In this document: piece after piece, positions 8,111 through 16,312 of the stretch
Numbering within the stretch: position 1 is the stretch's first letter
How the letters are laid out: every line of letters starts with the position of its first letter
DNA from: Mangrovimonas sp. ST2L15
GTDB taxonomy: Bacteria > Bacteroidota > Bacteroidia > Flavobacteriales > Flavobacteriaceae
Assembly: GCF_001280515.1 (NCBI RefSeq)
Contig: NZ_LBIQ01000028.1
Coordinates: forward strand, 124,001 to 188,000
DNA length: 64,000 nucleotides
Direction of reading: 5' to 3'
Translations under genes and position numbers: made by a program
The notes under the pieces: model-generated
Database searches by the model: none
The model's input: the letters and a program-made list of their open reading frames with translations, nothing else
Told to the model about the DNA's origin: nothing

Positions 8111-8138
8111 AAAAACGGTTTGGCAACACCAAACCGTT
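8111..8138 (-). terminator. Intrinsic terminator behind tRNA-fMet, touching the integrase start
   Basis: On the minus strand AACGGTTTGG, loop TGTTG, CCAAACCGTT, then a run of T that leads straight into ATG at 8108. Stem arms are 8114-8123 and 8129-8138. It should end transcription of the tRNA, and it leaves no room for a normal ribosome-binding site in front of the integrase. Confidence 0.75.
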
Positions 8139-8161
8139 GATATATCTGCTTTCGAAGCTAG

Positions 8162-8234
<73 letters not shown>

Positions 8235-8295
8235 ATATTGGACTGCAAATATACAACCCTTTTTACTTTATGCAAGAATAATACTAAAAAAATTA

Positions 8296-8475
8296 TTACT
8301 CCATAGATTTTGCCTCAAATTCAGTGAGCTCAAGACCATTTGAAACAGCCAGAACTTTAATGGGATTACAACACACCTCACAATCCTCAATATACTCCTG
8401 ATTTTTAATGGAAACGTCAATTAACATAGAAATGGTTTCCCAACAATATGGGCATGTAAAGAAGTGCTCTATCAT
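8296..8475 (-). CDS. CPXCG-type small cysteine-rich protein, 59 aa
   Basis: ATG at 8475, stop TAA at 8296-8298. The protein starts MIEHFFTCPYCWETISMLID and carries a second pair in EDCEVCCNPI; the two CxxC pairs (C8-C11, C32-C35) should bind one zinc. This matches the small CPXCG family found widely in bacteria, of unknown function, with CPYCWE as the typical first knuckle. It lies on the core side of the tRNA and is separated from the LRR gene by a terminator, so it is probably transcribed alone. Confidence 0.85.
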   Translation of the reverse strand: MIEHFFTCPYCWETISMLIDVSIKNQEYIEDCEVCCNPIKVLAVSNGLELTEFEAKSME

Positions 8476-8490
8476 TTAAATAAGATACAA

Positions 8491-8520
8491 AAAAAAGAGG
8501 TCTTAGGGAACCTCTTTTTT
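8491..8520. terminator. Intrinsic terminator behind the LRR gene
   Basis: AGAGGT (about 8496-8501), loop of 8 nt, ACCTCT (8510-8515), with A and T runs on both sides. On the minus strand it follows the LRR gene stop at 8547. Confidence 0.7.
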
Positions 8521-8546
8521 TTCAAAATTCAATTTATAATTGGCTA

Positions 8547-9374
8547 TTAATCTTCGCTAAATTCTGTGGCATAACCTTCTTCCTCATTTGAAGGTAACTT
8601 CATAATAGTTGGAGGATTCTGTCCAACAACACTCACATATTCCTTATCCAATTGATTATCACTTACCATAAAAACATCTAGATGAGGAAGCGTTCCTAAC
8701 TCAAATGGCACAGTACCTGTTAATTGATTTGTGGAAAGAATAAGTTCCTTTAAATGTTGTAGTTGCCCAATACCCTTTGGTATAGAACCAAACAATTTAT
8801 TATCAAGCAGGCATAATACTTCTAAACTAGATAGACTTTCTATTTCATTTGGTATGGTTCCAGTAAGTTCATTACTCCCCAAATGGAGTACTTTCAATGA
8901 GGTCAAATTTTTAATCTCCTTTGGAATTTCTCCAGAAAACTGATTGCTATACAATTTCAAGGTTTCCAACTTGGACAATTCACAAACTTGAGTAGGAATG
9001 TTTCCTGTCAATTGATTCATGTATAACTGAAGTGATTTCAAATTTTGAAGTCTAACTATAGACTGTGGAATGTTACCTGTTAATTTATTAAACCCAAGAT
9101 TCAGTTCTTCTAAGTATTCTAAGTCTCCTAATTCCGTTGGTAACTTCCCTTGAAGGTTATTATATTCCAGACTAACCCCTACTACATGGTTATTTTCTAC
9201 ATCAACTCCAAACCAGGAGTTCACGTCTTGATCTAAATTCCATTTTGTAGTCCATTCGTTTCCATTCGTAGATTCATACAAAGCAAGTAAAGCCGATTTT
9301 TCTTTAGGAGAAACGTCGGCAAACAAATAAACCGAAACAAAAAAGAAGGCAATAAGTAGTTTAATAGTCTTCAT
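8547..9374 (-). CDS. Secreted leucine-rich repeat protein, 275 aa
   Basis: A signal peptide (about 1-19) precedes an LRRNT-like cap (about 22-60, SALLALYESTNGNEWTTKWN) and about seven repeats of the plant-type pattern LxxLxLxxNxLxGxIPxxL, for example LKVLHLGSNELTGTIPNEI. The last repeat is followed by a short acidic tail. This short, plant-like LRR type is common in marine Bacteroidota as surface or secreted binding proteins. No T9SS C-terminal domain is evident, so export past the outer membrane is not shown. A good promoter lies at 9403-9434. Function beyond protein or glycan binding cannot be given. Confidence 0.85.
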   Translation of the reverse strand: MKTIKLLIAFFFVSVYLFADVSPKEKSALLALYESTNGNEWTTKWNLDQDVNSWFGVDVENNHVVGVSLEYNNLQGKLPTELGDLEYLEELNLGFNKLTGNIPQSIVRLQNLKSLQLYMNQLTGNIPTQVCELSKLETLKLYSNQFSGEIPKEIKNLTSLKVLHLGSNELTGTIPNEIESLSSLEVLCLLDNKLFGSIPKGIGQLQHLKELILSTNQLTGTVPFELGTLPHLDVFMVSDNQLDKEYVSVVGQNPPTIMKLPSNEEEGYATEFSED

Positions 9375-9402
9375 TGGTTAGTGATTTGGGTTAATCTCTA
9401 AA

Positions 9403-9434
9403 CAATATTAGACTCAAATCTGATTAAAAACAAA
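9403..9434 (-). promoter_or_regulatory. Bacteroidota-type promoter of the LRR gene
   Basis: On the minus strand TTTG (9431-9434), a 20-nt spacer, then TAATATTG (9403-9410), matching TTTG/TAnnTTTG at 11 of 12 judged positions or better. The predicted start of transcription is some 20 nt in front of the ATG at 9374. Confidence 0.55.
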
Positions 9435-9541
9435 TTTTTTCGATGAAATGCAAAGGCAATTCTGACTAAATCCTACTTCAACACCTTTATAAACATCCCT
9501 AAACCACCAAAATCATAGATTTTAAGACACTAAAAATTTAA

Positions 9542-11449
9542 TTATGAAAGTTGATCTATTTCACTATGAATTTCTTCCCAATCTCGCATCAATTTTTCCA
9601 AAGTATCTTTTTTCTTTTGATAAGCATCAAAAAATTTCAGATCTGAAACTACTTCATCATAATTGGTCTGTAACTCTACATCAATCTCTTTAATCTCCTT
9701 CTCCAATTGACTAATCTTTGATTCCGTATTACTCAACTTATTGTTTAGGGATTTTAGTTTTTTCTGATCTACATAGGACTCCTTCTTACTTTCCTTTGGG
9801 GTTTCCTTTTTAACATCACGCTTTTCGACTTCTCTTAAATTTTCAACTTGTCGCTGTTCTAAATAAAAATCGATATCTCCAAGGTACTCCCGTATCTTTT
9901 GATCTTTAAATTCATAAACCACGTTAGTCAATCCTTGTAAAAAGTCCCTATCGTGTGAGACCAAAATCAAGGTTCCTTCAAACTTCCTTAAAGCCTCTTT
10001 CAATACTTGTTTTGACTTAATGTCTAGGTGGTTGGTAGGCTCATCCATAATAAGCACATTAAAAGGTTGAAGCATCAATTTGGCAAGCGCTAACCTATTT
10101 CTCTCACCTCCAGATAAAACTCGCACATATTTATCAACTTCATCACCTCTAAACAAAAAGGCTCCCAAAATATCCCTCACCCTAGGTCTATTCTTTTCAT
10201 TAGCAGCATCAATCATTGTGTCCAATACCGTTTTATTACCATCAAGATATTCCGCTTGGTTTTGAGCAAAATATCCTAATTGTACATTGTGACCCAGCTT
10301 TAAGTGACCTTGGTGTTTAATATCACCCACTATGATTTTGGCTAAGGTTGATTTACCCTGTCCATTTTGACCTACAAAAGCTATTTTACTATCTCTATCC
10401 ACCAACAAATCAATACCTTTTAACACTTGTAGATCTCCATAAGTCTTTGAGATATCTTCAGCCTCTAAAACGACTTTTCCTGGTGTGACAGAAACGGGAA
10501 AATTAAGTGTCATCACACTATTATCTTCCTCATCAACCTCAATTCTATCAATATTATCAAGTTTCTTAATAAGCGATTGTGCCATGGAAGCTTTAGAAGC
10601 CTTAGCCCTAAATTTTTCAATCAGTTTTTCGGTTTGTTGTATTTGTTTTTCCTGATTCTTTTGAGCAGCCATTTGCTGCTCTTTAATTTCTTTCCTAAGC
10701 ACCAAAAACTTTGAATACGACTTTGGGTAGTCATAAATACGTCCCAAGGAAATTTCAATGGTACGATTCGTCACGTTGTCTAAAAACATTTTATCGTGAG
10801 AGACAATGACTACGGCTCCAGAACTGTTTTTCAAAAAGTTTTCCAACCAAATAATCGATTCTATATCTAAGTGGTTGGTAGGCTCATCCAATAATAGAAT
10901 ATCATGGTTTTGAAGAAGTAACTTTGCCAATTCGATACGCATTCTCCATCCTCCAGAAAAGGTATCTGTAAGTTTGTTAAAATCCTCTCTCTTAAATCCT
11001 AAACCTTGCAATACCTTCTCGGTTTCACCCTGATAATTGTAGCCTCCTAAAATTTCATACTGGTGCTGAACTTCATTTAAATCAACCATTAATTGGTGGT
11101 AACCATCACTTTCATAATCTGTTCTCTCTACTAGTTGGTTGTTGATTTCCTCCAATTTACTTTCTAGGGATTTTATTTCACGGAATGCTTCGTAAGCTTC
11201 ATCTAACACCGTTCTACCAAATTCAAAATCTATATCCTGCTTTAAAAAACCAATAGTCACATTCTTGTCCATGGCAATTTGGCCAGAATCAGGTTCCAAT
11301 TCCTTAGATAAAATCTTCAACATAGTAGATTTTCCTGCCCCATTTTTTCCAATCAATCCAACACGGTCACCCATGCTCAATTTGAATGTAATTTCTTCAA
11401 ACAGGTATTCACCTTGAAAGGAGATCGAAAGGTTATGTATATTCAGCAT
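9542..11449 (-). CDS. ABC-F family ATPase
   Basis: 635 aa with two ABC cassettes and no membrane part. Cassette 1 has Walker A GKNGAGKS (34-41), signature FSGGWRMR and Walker B ILLLDEPTNHLD; cassette 2 has GQNGQGKS, LSGGERNR and VLIMDEPTNHLD. A charged linker of about 80 residues joins them (the P-site tRNA interaction motif of the family), and a C-terminal coiled coil (about 545-635) is of the ABC_tran_CTD kind. ABC-F proteins act on ribosomes (translation factors such as EttA/Uup/YheS, or antibiotic resistance). Length and the C-terminal coil make a Uup/YheS-like housekeeping role more likely than resistance. It shares an intergenic region with the divergent DUF983 gene. Confidence 0.9.
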   Translation of the reverse strand: MLNIHNLSISFQGEYLFEEITFKLSMGDRVGLIGKNGAGKSTMLKILSKELEPDSGQIAMDKNVTIGFLKQDIDFEFGRTVLDEAYEAFREIKSLESKLEEINNQLVERTDYESDGYHQLMVDLNEVQHQYEILGGYNYQGETEKVLQGLGFKREDFNKLTDTFSGGWRMRIELAKLLLQNHDILLLDEPTNHLDIESIIWLENFLKNSSGAVVIVSHDKMFLDNVTNRTIEISLGRIYDYPKSYSKFLVLRKEIKEQQMAAQKNQEKQIQQTEKLIEKFRAKASKASMAQSLIKKLDNIDRIEVDEEDNSVMTLNFPVSVTPGKVVLEAEDISKTYGDLQVLKGIDLLVDRDSKIAFVGQNGQGKSTLAKIIVGDIKHQGHLKLGHNVQLGYFAQNQAEYLDGNKTVLDTMIDAANEKNRPRVRDILGAFLFRGDEVDKYVRVLSGGERNRLALAKLMLQPFNVLIMDEPTNHLDIKSKQVLKEALRKFEGTLILVSHDRDFLQGLTNVVYEFKDQKIREYLGDIDFYLEQRQVENLREVEKRDVKKETPKESKKESYVDQKKLKSLNNKLSNTESKISQLEKEIKEIDVELQTNYDEVVSDLKFFDAYQKKKDTLEKLMRDWEEIHSEIDQLS

Positions 11450-11497
11450 ATATGATTTTATTTGGTGTCAAGGTTGATTTATACCTTGGTTTTATGT

Positions 11498-11505
11498 TAT
11501 CTTTC
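11498..11505 (+). promoter_or_regulatory. Possible -7 box of the DUF983 gene
   Basis: TATCTTTC matches TAnnTTTG at all but the last base and lies 27 nt in front of the ATG. GTTG about 21 nt upstream is a weak -33 element. Confidence 0.35.
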
Positions 11506-11531
11506 AAACGGCAAAAATAACGGAATTAATA

Positions 11532-11930
11532 ATGATAAAAAAAGGAACTAAACTATATAGCATATTTACAGGAACATGCCCCGTTTGCCAAATGGAGTCG
11601 ATGTACACCAATAAGAACCCTTACATCTTACCAGATGTATTGAAAATTAACGATCACTGCTCACATTGCCATACTAAATATAGGCTCGAACCTTCATTTT
11701 TCTACGGTTCTATGTATGTGAGTTATGCTGTAGGAATTGCTTTTGCTGTAGCTGCTTTTATTATAAGTTATGTATTTATAGGCACCAGTTTACTAACGGC
11801 ATTTGTCTCGATTGTATTAACCTTGGTGGCCTTTGGCCCAATCATTATGAGACTTTCTCGCAATATTTGGATCAATATTTTTATGCATTACAATAAAAAT
11901 TGGGCTAATAAGAATATCGATTCACATTGA
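11532..11930 (+). CDS. DUF983 family membrane protein, 132 aa
   Basis: The N-terminal soluble part has two CxxC knuckles, CPVC (residues 16-19) and CSHC (about 43-46), which probably bind zinc, and the typical Y-RLEPSFFYGSMY segment. Two membrane helices follow (about 60-82 and 86-105). Length and pattern match DUF983, a family of unknown role found in many Bacteroidota and Alphaproteobacteria. It ends convergently with the FAD oxidoreductase gene; the two coding regions overlap by 26 nt. Confidence 0.85.
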   Translation: MIKKGTKLYSIFTGTCPVCQMESMYTNKNPYILPDVLKINDHCSHCHTKYRLEPSFFYGSMYVSYAVGIAFAVAAFIISYVFIGTSLLTAFVSIVLTLVAFGPIIMRLSRNIWINIFMHYNKNWANKNIDSH

Positions 11931-12948
11931 TTTCATCGTCAAGAGGAATGCCTAATTCAATGCTTTCAAATAATTGTTTGGCAACATAAGGAGCTATCAT
12001 CACCCCTCTTGTTCCTAATCCATTTAAAACAAACATGGATTTATAAATGGGGTGCTCCCCCACCAATGGTCTTCTATCCTTTACAGTTGGTCTTATCCCT
12101 GCCTTTTGGTCAACTACCTCAAATTCACATGAAATCAACGACTTGATCTTTTCCTTCAATTCATCCCTTCCCTTTTGGGAAACCTCATGTGTTTTGCTTT
12201 CCCAATCATAGGTTGCGCCAACAGAGTAAAGATCATTGCCTTCAGACAAAATAAAACATGGCCCTTTTAAAATACCCTCAAATTGTAGATCTGATGACTT
12301 AATAACCATCACTTCCCCTTTTGTACCATTAAGCGGGATATCTTTGAAAAATGGGTTTCTTGTCACCCCATAACCTTCACAAAACACCATGTGTTTTGCT
12401 TTTAATTCACCATATTTAAAACCTCCCGCTACAATTTCTAATTGTGAATGGTCAAAACGTTCGTGTTTATAGGCATTCTTTTCAATTAAATAGGACTGAA
12501 ATTTTGATAGAAGTCTTTCAGTATGCACTCTACCACTCTGCAAAACTTCACCCAATCCAAATTCGGCTTTTATGTTGAGATTATGGTTTTTAACAATATT
12601 AGGAGACAAATAGGGCTGCAAAGCGGGCTTATCCATAGCCTCAAACCACGCATTTTGTTCCTCGATGTTATTAAACCTTCTATACACAGGCATTGGCTCC
12701 AAAATTTTGCACCCAAGTTTTGATTCTATTGCTTGATAAAAAGGTAAAGCCAAAGCTAATTGCTCATGGGACTTCCATACCCCAGAAAAACGTTTTAAAA
12801 TAACGGGATTATAAAGTCCTACAGCCACCTTAGAAGATTGCTGAGAGTCATCACTAATAACGCAAAAAGATTTATTCTGGGTTTCCAATACCTCAGAAAA
12901 CGCCAATCCGGCCAACCCAAAACCTACGATAAGATAATCAACTTCCAT
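11905..12948 (-). CDS. FAD-dependent oxidoreductase (DAO family)
   Basis: 347 aa. The N-terminal dinucleotide-binding motif is VDYLIVGFGLAGLAFSEVLE (GxGxxG at about 9-14). The C-terminal GIRPTVKDRRPLVGEHP and NGLGTRGVMIAPYVAKQL are the FAD-contacting motifs of the D-amino acid oxidase/glycine oxidase/MnmC group. Substrate cannot be told. The gene lies downstream of gldN behind a terminator; this neighbourhood is known from other flavobacteria, but it is not a proven part of the secretion system. Its 3' end overlaps the DUF983 gene on the other strand. Confidence 0.82.
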   Translation of the reverse strand: MEVDYLIVGFGLAGLAFSEVLETQNKSFCVISDDSQQSSKVAVGLYNPVILKRFSGVWKSHEQLALALPFYQAIESKLGCKILEPMPVYRRFNNIEEQNAWFEAMDKPALQPYLSPNIVKNHNLNIKAEFGLGEVLQSGRVHTERLLSKFQSYLIEKNAYKHERFDHSQLEIVAGGFKYGELKAKHMVFCEGYGVTRNPFFKDIPLNGTKGEVMVIKSSDLQFEGILKGPCFILSEGNDLYSVGATYDWESKTHEVSQKGRDELKEKIKSLISCEFEVVDQKAGIRPTVKDRRPLVGEHPIYKSMFVLNGLGTRGVMIAPYVAKQLFESIELGIPLDDEINVNRYSY

Positions 12949-12970
12949 AACGCAAATTTACATCATAAAA

Positions 12971-12996
12971 AAAGCCCACTAAACATAGTGGGCTTT
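12971..12996 (-). terminator. Terminator of the gldKLMN operon
   Basis: AAAGCCCACT, loop AAACAT, AGTGGGCTTT with A/T runs at both ends. It lies between the gldN stop (13022) and the oxidoreductase start (12948) on the minus strand. Confidence 0.8.
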
Positions 12997-13021
12997 TAAT
13001 TTTATTGAGTTGTGGGAATTA

Positions 13022-13921
13022 TTAGTACGCCCACATATCCAATTCAAAGTTTCTGATTTTCTCTTTGATTCTATCAGATTCCAATAATTGCATCAAAGCG
13101 TTTTCCGCAATGTACTCGTTAACCTTACGGTCACCATATACATTTTCTTCTTTGTATATATACCCGTTAAATCTTCTAGAGTTTAACAAGTGATCATACG
13201 AATATGGCATTGCACTATTCTTATTATTGAAAGACTTAGCTTCATGCAAAACACCTCTTGCATCTGGATAGAATACCCAGAATAACGGAATTGGTTCTTT
13301 GTTAGCTTCATCTTCAGAGTCGATAAAGTTAACGTCTGGAGCAGCTGGTGCAATACCTAAAATACGGTATTTCATTTCTGCTTGACGCTTGTCAAAGTAC
13401 CAAAGTCCTTTAATTAAATAAGCGCTTACATCGTAAGAAGAAATATCTCTTTTTGTAACATACTCAGGAGAAACAATTCCTTCAGCGTTGTATTGATCAT
13501 ATCCAATATCCAATGTATCCACTTTAGACATAGCTGGAACTAGATCTTTAAGAGTGCGCTCACTAGTAAAATATGAATCACCGTAAACAGTTTCTATATC
13601 ACCAGTATTCACTGCTTTCCATAGAACGTCAAATAATGATCTTCTATCTTTACCAATGTTCATGGTATCTACAGGATAATATAAAGGAAAGTTTACACGC
13701 TCATCAAGAACGACTTTCTCCCAGATCATCCTAGAATACAAGACGTCTCTATCGTCTACATAACCATATTCTAAAGGCTTATCATCATCGGCTAACTTTT
13801 GAGCCTCAGTTTTTACCCCTATCTCATCGGGACTTTTAGCGTTAAGAATATTAGCCTGCGAAAAAGCAGCTGACATTGAAAAAACGCCTATAACGGTTAA
13901 TAAAAAACTTTTACAATTCAT
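13022..13921 (-). CDS. gldN: Type IX secretion/gliding protein GldN
   Basis: 299 aa with an N-terminal signal peptide (about 1-21, ending SAAFSQA). The body contains the family pattern DRDVLYSRMIWEKVVLDERVN (split here around residues 57-77) and FWVFYPDARGVLHEAK. GldN (PorN in Porphyromonas) is periplasmic, binds the outer-membrane lipoprotein GldK to form the ring of the type IX secretion system and contacts GldM. It is the last gene of gldK-gldL-gldM-gldN, 48 nt behind gldM, and is followed by a terminator. Only one gldN copy is present (no gldO in the window). Confidence 0.95.
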   Translation of the reverse strand: MNCKSFLLTVIGVFSMSAAFSQANILNAKSPDEIGVKTEAQKLADDDKPLEYGYVDDRDVLYSRMIWEKVVLDERVNFPLYYPVDTMNIGKDRRSLFDVLWKAVNTGDIETVYGDSYFTSERTLKDLVPAMSKVDTLDIGYDQYNAEGIVSPEYVTKRDISSYDVSAYLIKGLWYFDKRQAEMKYRILGIAPAAPDVNFIDSEDEANKEPIPLFWVFYPDARGVLHEAKSFNNKNSAMPYSYDHLLNSRRFNGYIYKEENVYGDRKVNEYIAENALMQLLESDRIKEKIRNFELDMWAY

Positions 13922-13969
13922 TTTTTTAATTTTTAAAATTTAGGGCTTGTCATCAATCCCTTCTACAAA

Positions 13970-15544
13970 TTAGTCTGCCAATTCTACAATTACTGGAGAA
14001 ACGTCTTTTAACTTGTATGAAGAGTTACCTTTGATTTGGGCTTTAATATCAAAAATTTGAATATTATCCCCTCTTCTAGCTCTACTCAACGCGTTTTTAG
14101 CTTGAGAATTTAATTTTGTTCCGCTTACAGCAACAGATGGTTGACCAGGAACTTTTACCTTAAAGGATGTAACTTGAATTGGTAATTCGAAGTCGAAGTC
14201 TTCTAAAATTGCTCCAACTGTTCCAATTTCTACGTTTCTTCTTGGTAACTTAACGATATCCATTTGTCCACTGATAGTACCAGTTGGTTTTGGAATATCC
14301 TTAATTCTAAAGGTTTTCTTATCAGAAACTGCAGAACCATCATCTAATGTACCAGTAACATTAATTGTTACTTCTCTACCAGAACCAGGTCTCATTTCAT
14401 ACTTCCCATTTCCAACTTTCTTAAGTCCAGCAGCATTAGCATTTACTTTGTGCTCTGGTACTCCAGCGAAAGAAATAGTCATTGGGTTAACAACACCTCT
14501 ATAAACTACGTTCATTTTGTCAGCTGAAATAGTCGCTGAATTTGGTCTAGGAACAACTACATATTTACCAGCGAAGTCAATTGGTAATTCCTTACCATCT
14601 TCTAAGAAAGTAAACTGACCGTTAACATCATGCTCACCAACATTTCCTACAGTAAACTCGATACGAGCAGCACCAGTAGAATCAACTGCTCCTTCTCTAT
14701 TCATGTCTAAGTTTTCACCTTCAACACTCAATTTAGTAGGAGTTACAGTAGCATATTTACCTAAAACCACTTTACCTGTGAACTTCTCACCAGCGAAAAA
14801 TGCATTCTTGTCTGGCACTACAATAGCAGTATAATTTTTCAATGATACAGCTTGATCCAAAGTATTTCCTAAGAAAAGGTTGTACATGTTAGTTTCAGTA
14901 GCTTTAACATCATTCTGCATTGCAGTCAATTTTGTATAAGAAGCAATTGCAGGGAAACCTTTATAATGATAATCTAACCAGTTTAGCTTTTTACCATCAT
15001 TGTTAGTAACTTCAGCAGTACTAAAACGTTGATCAAAGTTTTCTACAGCAGTTTGATATTTTACATCATCACCTAAGATTTCTTTAATATCACTTTTATA
15101 CTTGTTTAAACGAGCCATAAAAGCTTCACCTTCTTTAGTCAAACGGTCACCCGTAAACCAGTATTCGTCAAGGAAATCACCTTTATCCATTTTTTCGGCT
15201 GGTAATTCTCCATTTTCTTCTCTTTCAAATTTTCCTTTTTCAAGAATCATTGCTTTTTGGGTTTCCAAAAACTTGAAAAAATCTTCTGAAATTTTGCTGA
15301 TTTGTTCAGCTTTGTTAGCAGCTACACCGAATTCTGCTGGTTTCTCTTCTGCTTTTTGCTTCAATCCAGCAAGCATACCTTCGTTTGAAGTTGCTGCCAA
15401 TTCGTTAGCTCTAACAAATTTATCGTTCATTAACCCGAATGCTGAAAGCACTTCTTTGGACATGGTCATTGCGATCATCGCAATAAAAACCAAGTACATA
15501 AGGTTAATCATTCTCTGTCTTGCAGATAATTTTCCTCCTGCCAT
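13970..15544 (-). CDS. gldM: Type IX secretion motor protein GldM
   Basis: 524 aa, the usual length. One membrane helix near the N-terminus (about 13-31, LMYLVFIAMIAMTMS) follows the conserved AGGKLSARQRMINL start; the rest is the large periplasmic part of four domains (D1 helical, D2-D4 beta-rich; for example KNAFFAGEKFTGKVVLGKY). Together with GldL it forms the proton-driven rotary motor that spans the periplasm and drives T9SS secretion and SprB-based gliding. It lies between gldL and gldN in the operon. Confidence 0.96.
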   Translation of the reverse strand: MAGGKLSARQRMINLMYLVFIAMIAMTMSKEVLSAFGLMNDKFVRANELAATSNEGMLAGLKQKAEEKPAEFGVAANKAEQISKISEDFFKFLETQKAMILEKGKFEREENGELPAEKMDKGDFLDEYWFTGDRLTKEGEAFMARLNKYKSDIKEILGDDVKYQTAVENFDQRFSTAEVTNNDGKKLNWLDYHYKGFPAIASYTKLTAMQNDVKATETNMYNLFLGNTLDQAVSLKNYTAIVVPDKNAFFAGEKFTGKVVLGKYATVTPTKLSVEGENLDMNREGAVDSTGAARIEFTVGNVGEHDVNGQFTFLEDGKELPIDFAGKYVVVPRPNSATISADKMNVVYRGVVNPMTISFAGVPEHKVNANAAGLKKVGNGKYEMRPGSGREVTINVTGTLDDGSAVSDKKTFRIKDIPKPTGTISGQMDIVKLPRRNVEIGTVGAILEDFDFELPIQVTSFKVKVPGQPSVAVSGTKLNSQAKNALSRARRGDNIQIFDIKAQIKGNSSYKLKDVSPVIVELAD

Positions 15545-15599
15545 ATCTAATTAGTTTTCTTGTTATTAAAAATTAAGGGTTTCTAATAGCTAATACTAA

Positions 15600-16238
15600 T
15601 TAGGCTTTTGTTCCCATTGCGTTCAACATACCACCATAAACACCATTTAATGATGATAGGTTAGAAGCTAATGATTGCATTTGCTCTTTAAGTTTGGCAG
15701 CGTTTTCTACAGTTTCTTCGTTGATAGCCGCTTGACGGTTAGCACTTTCTAACTGCACTTTGTATAAGCTGTTCAAAGATTCCATTTGTGCAGCAGCCAT
15801 AGTTAACTCTTCGCTATACTTTTTAGTAGCAGCAATTCCATCAGCAGCTGGAGAAATTCCTTTAGCAGCTCCTTCAAAATTTTTGATGCTATTTCCTAAG
15901 CTTGTCATTAATTCAGCGTCGATTTTAGCTTCTTTTAATAAGTTATCTAATTTTTTAGACAACATACCTTCTGCATCTTTAGGCTCTTCTTTTTTCCCTA
16001 ATTTTCTAGTAGACTCTCCACCAGCTAATTCAGGATATACTAAAGACCAATCTAATTCTCCTTGTTGCTTTTCAAAAGCTGATACGGTAAATACGATAGC
16101 CTCAACAATCATCCCAATAGTAAGAATAAGGGATCCAAAGGGCCAGTGTTGGATTTTAAATAGTGCTCCAATAATAACAACTGCAGCTCCTAGTCCATAG
16201 ACCATATTCATTGTTGATAAGTTTCCTTTCTGTGCCAT
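15600..16238 (-). CDS. gldL: Type IX secretion motor protein GldL
   Basis: 212 aa. Two membrane helices (about 12-26 and 31-52), the second containing an acidic residue in GMIVEAIVFTVSAF, which corresponds to the Glu thought to carry protons in the motor. The cytoplasmic part is helical and ends with EQMQSLASNLSSLNGVYGGM, the typical family end. GldL forms a pentamer around two GldM helices in the inner membrane. It follows gldK by 74 nt. Confidence 0.96.
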   Translation of the reverse strand: MAQKGNLSTMNMVYGLGAAVVIIGALFKIQHWPFGSLILTIGMIVEAIVFTVSAFEKQQGELDWSLVYPELAGGESTRKLGKKEEPKDAEGMLSKKLDNLLKEAKIDAELMTSLGNSIKNFEGAAKGISPAADGIAATKKYSEELTMAAAQMESLNSLYKVQLESANRQAAINEETVENAAKLKEQMQSLASNLSSLNGVYGGMLNAMGTKA

Positions 16239-16312
16239 AATTTTTGTTTTTTAGTTAAGTAAAATACTTTTTTGGTAGTTTAATATTAATTTAGTTTTAA
16301 TTGTATACAATT

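Noticed and set aside
8109-8132. TTG start that would lengthen the integrase by 8 residues
   Set aside because: It lies inside the tRNA terminator stem and the added residues come from the hairpin; ATG at 8108 gives the normal start.
1-8161. Second copy of the tRNA-fMet 3' end as island boundary
   Set aside because: No repeat of the T-arm or acceptor sequence was found by reading the left part of the window; the boundary is probably outside it.
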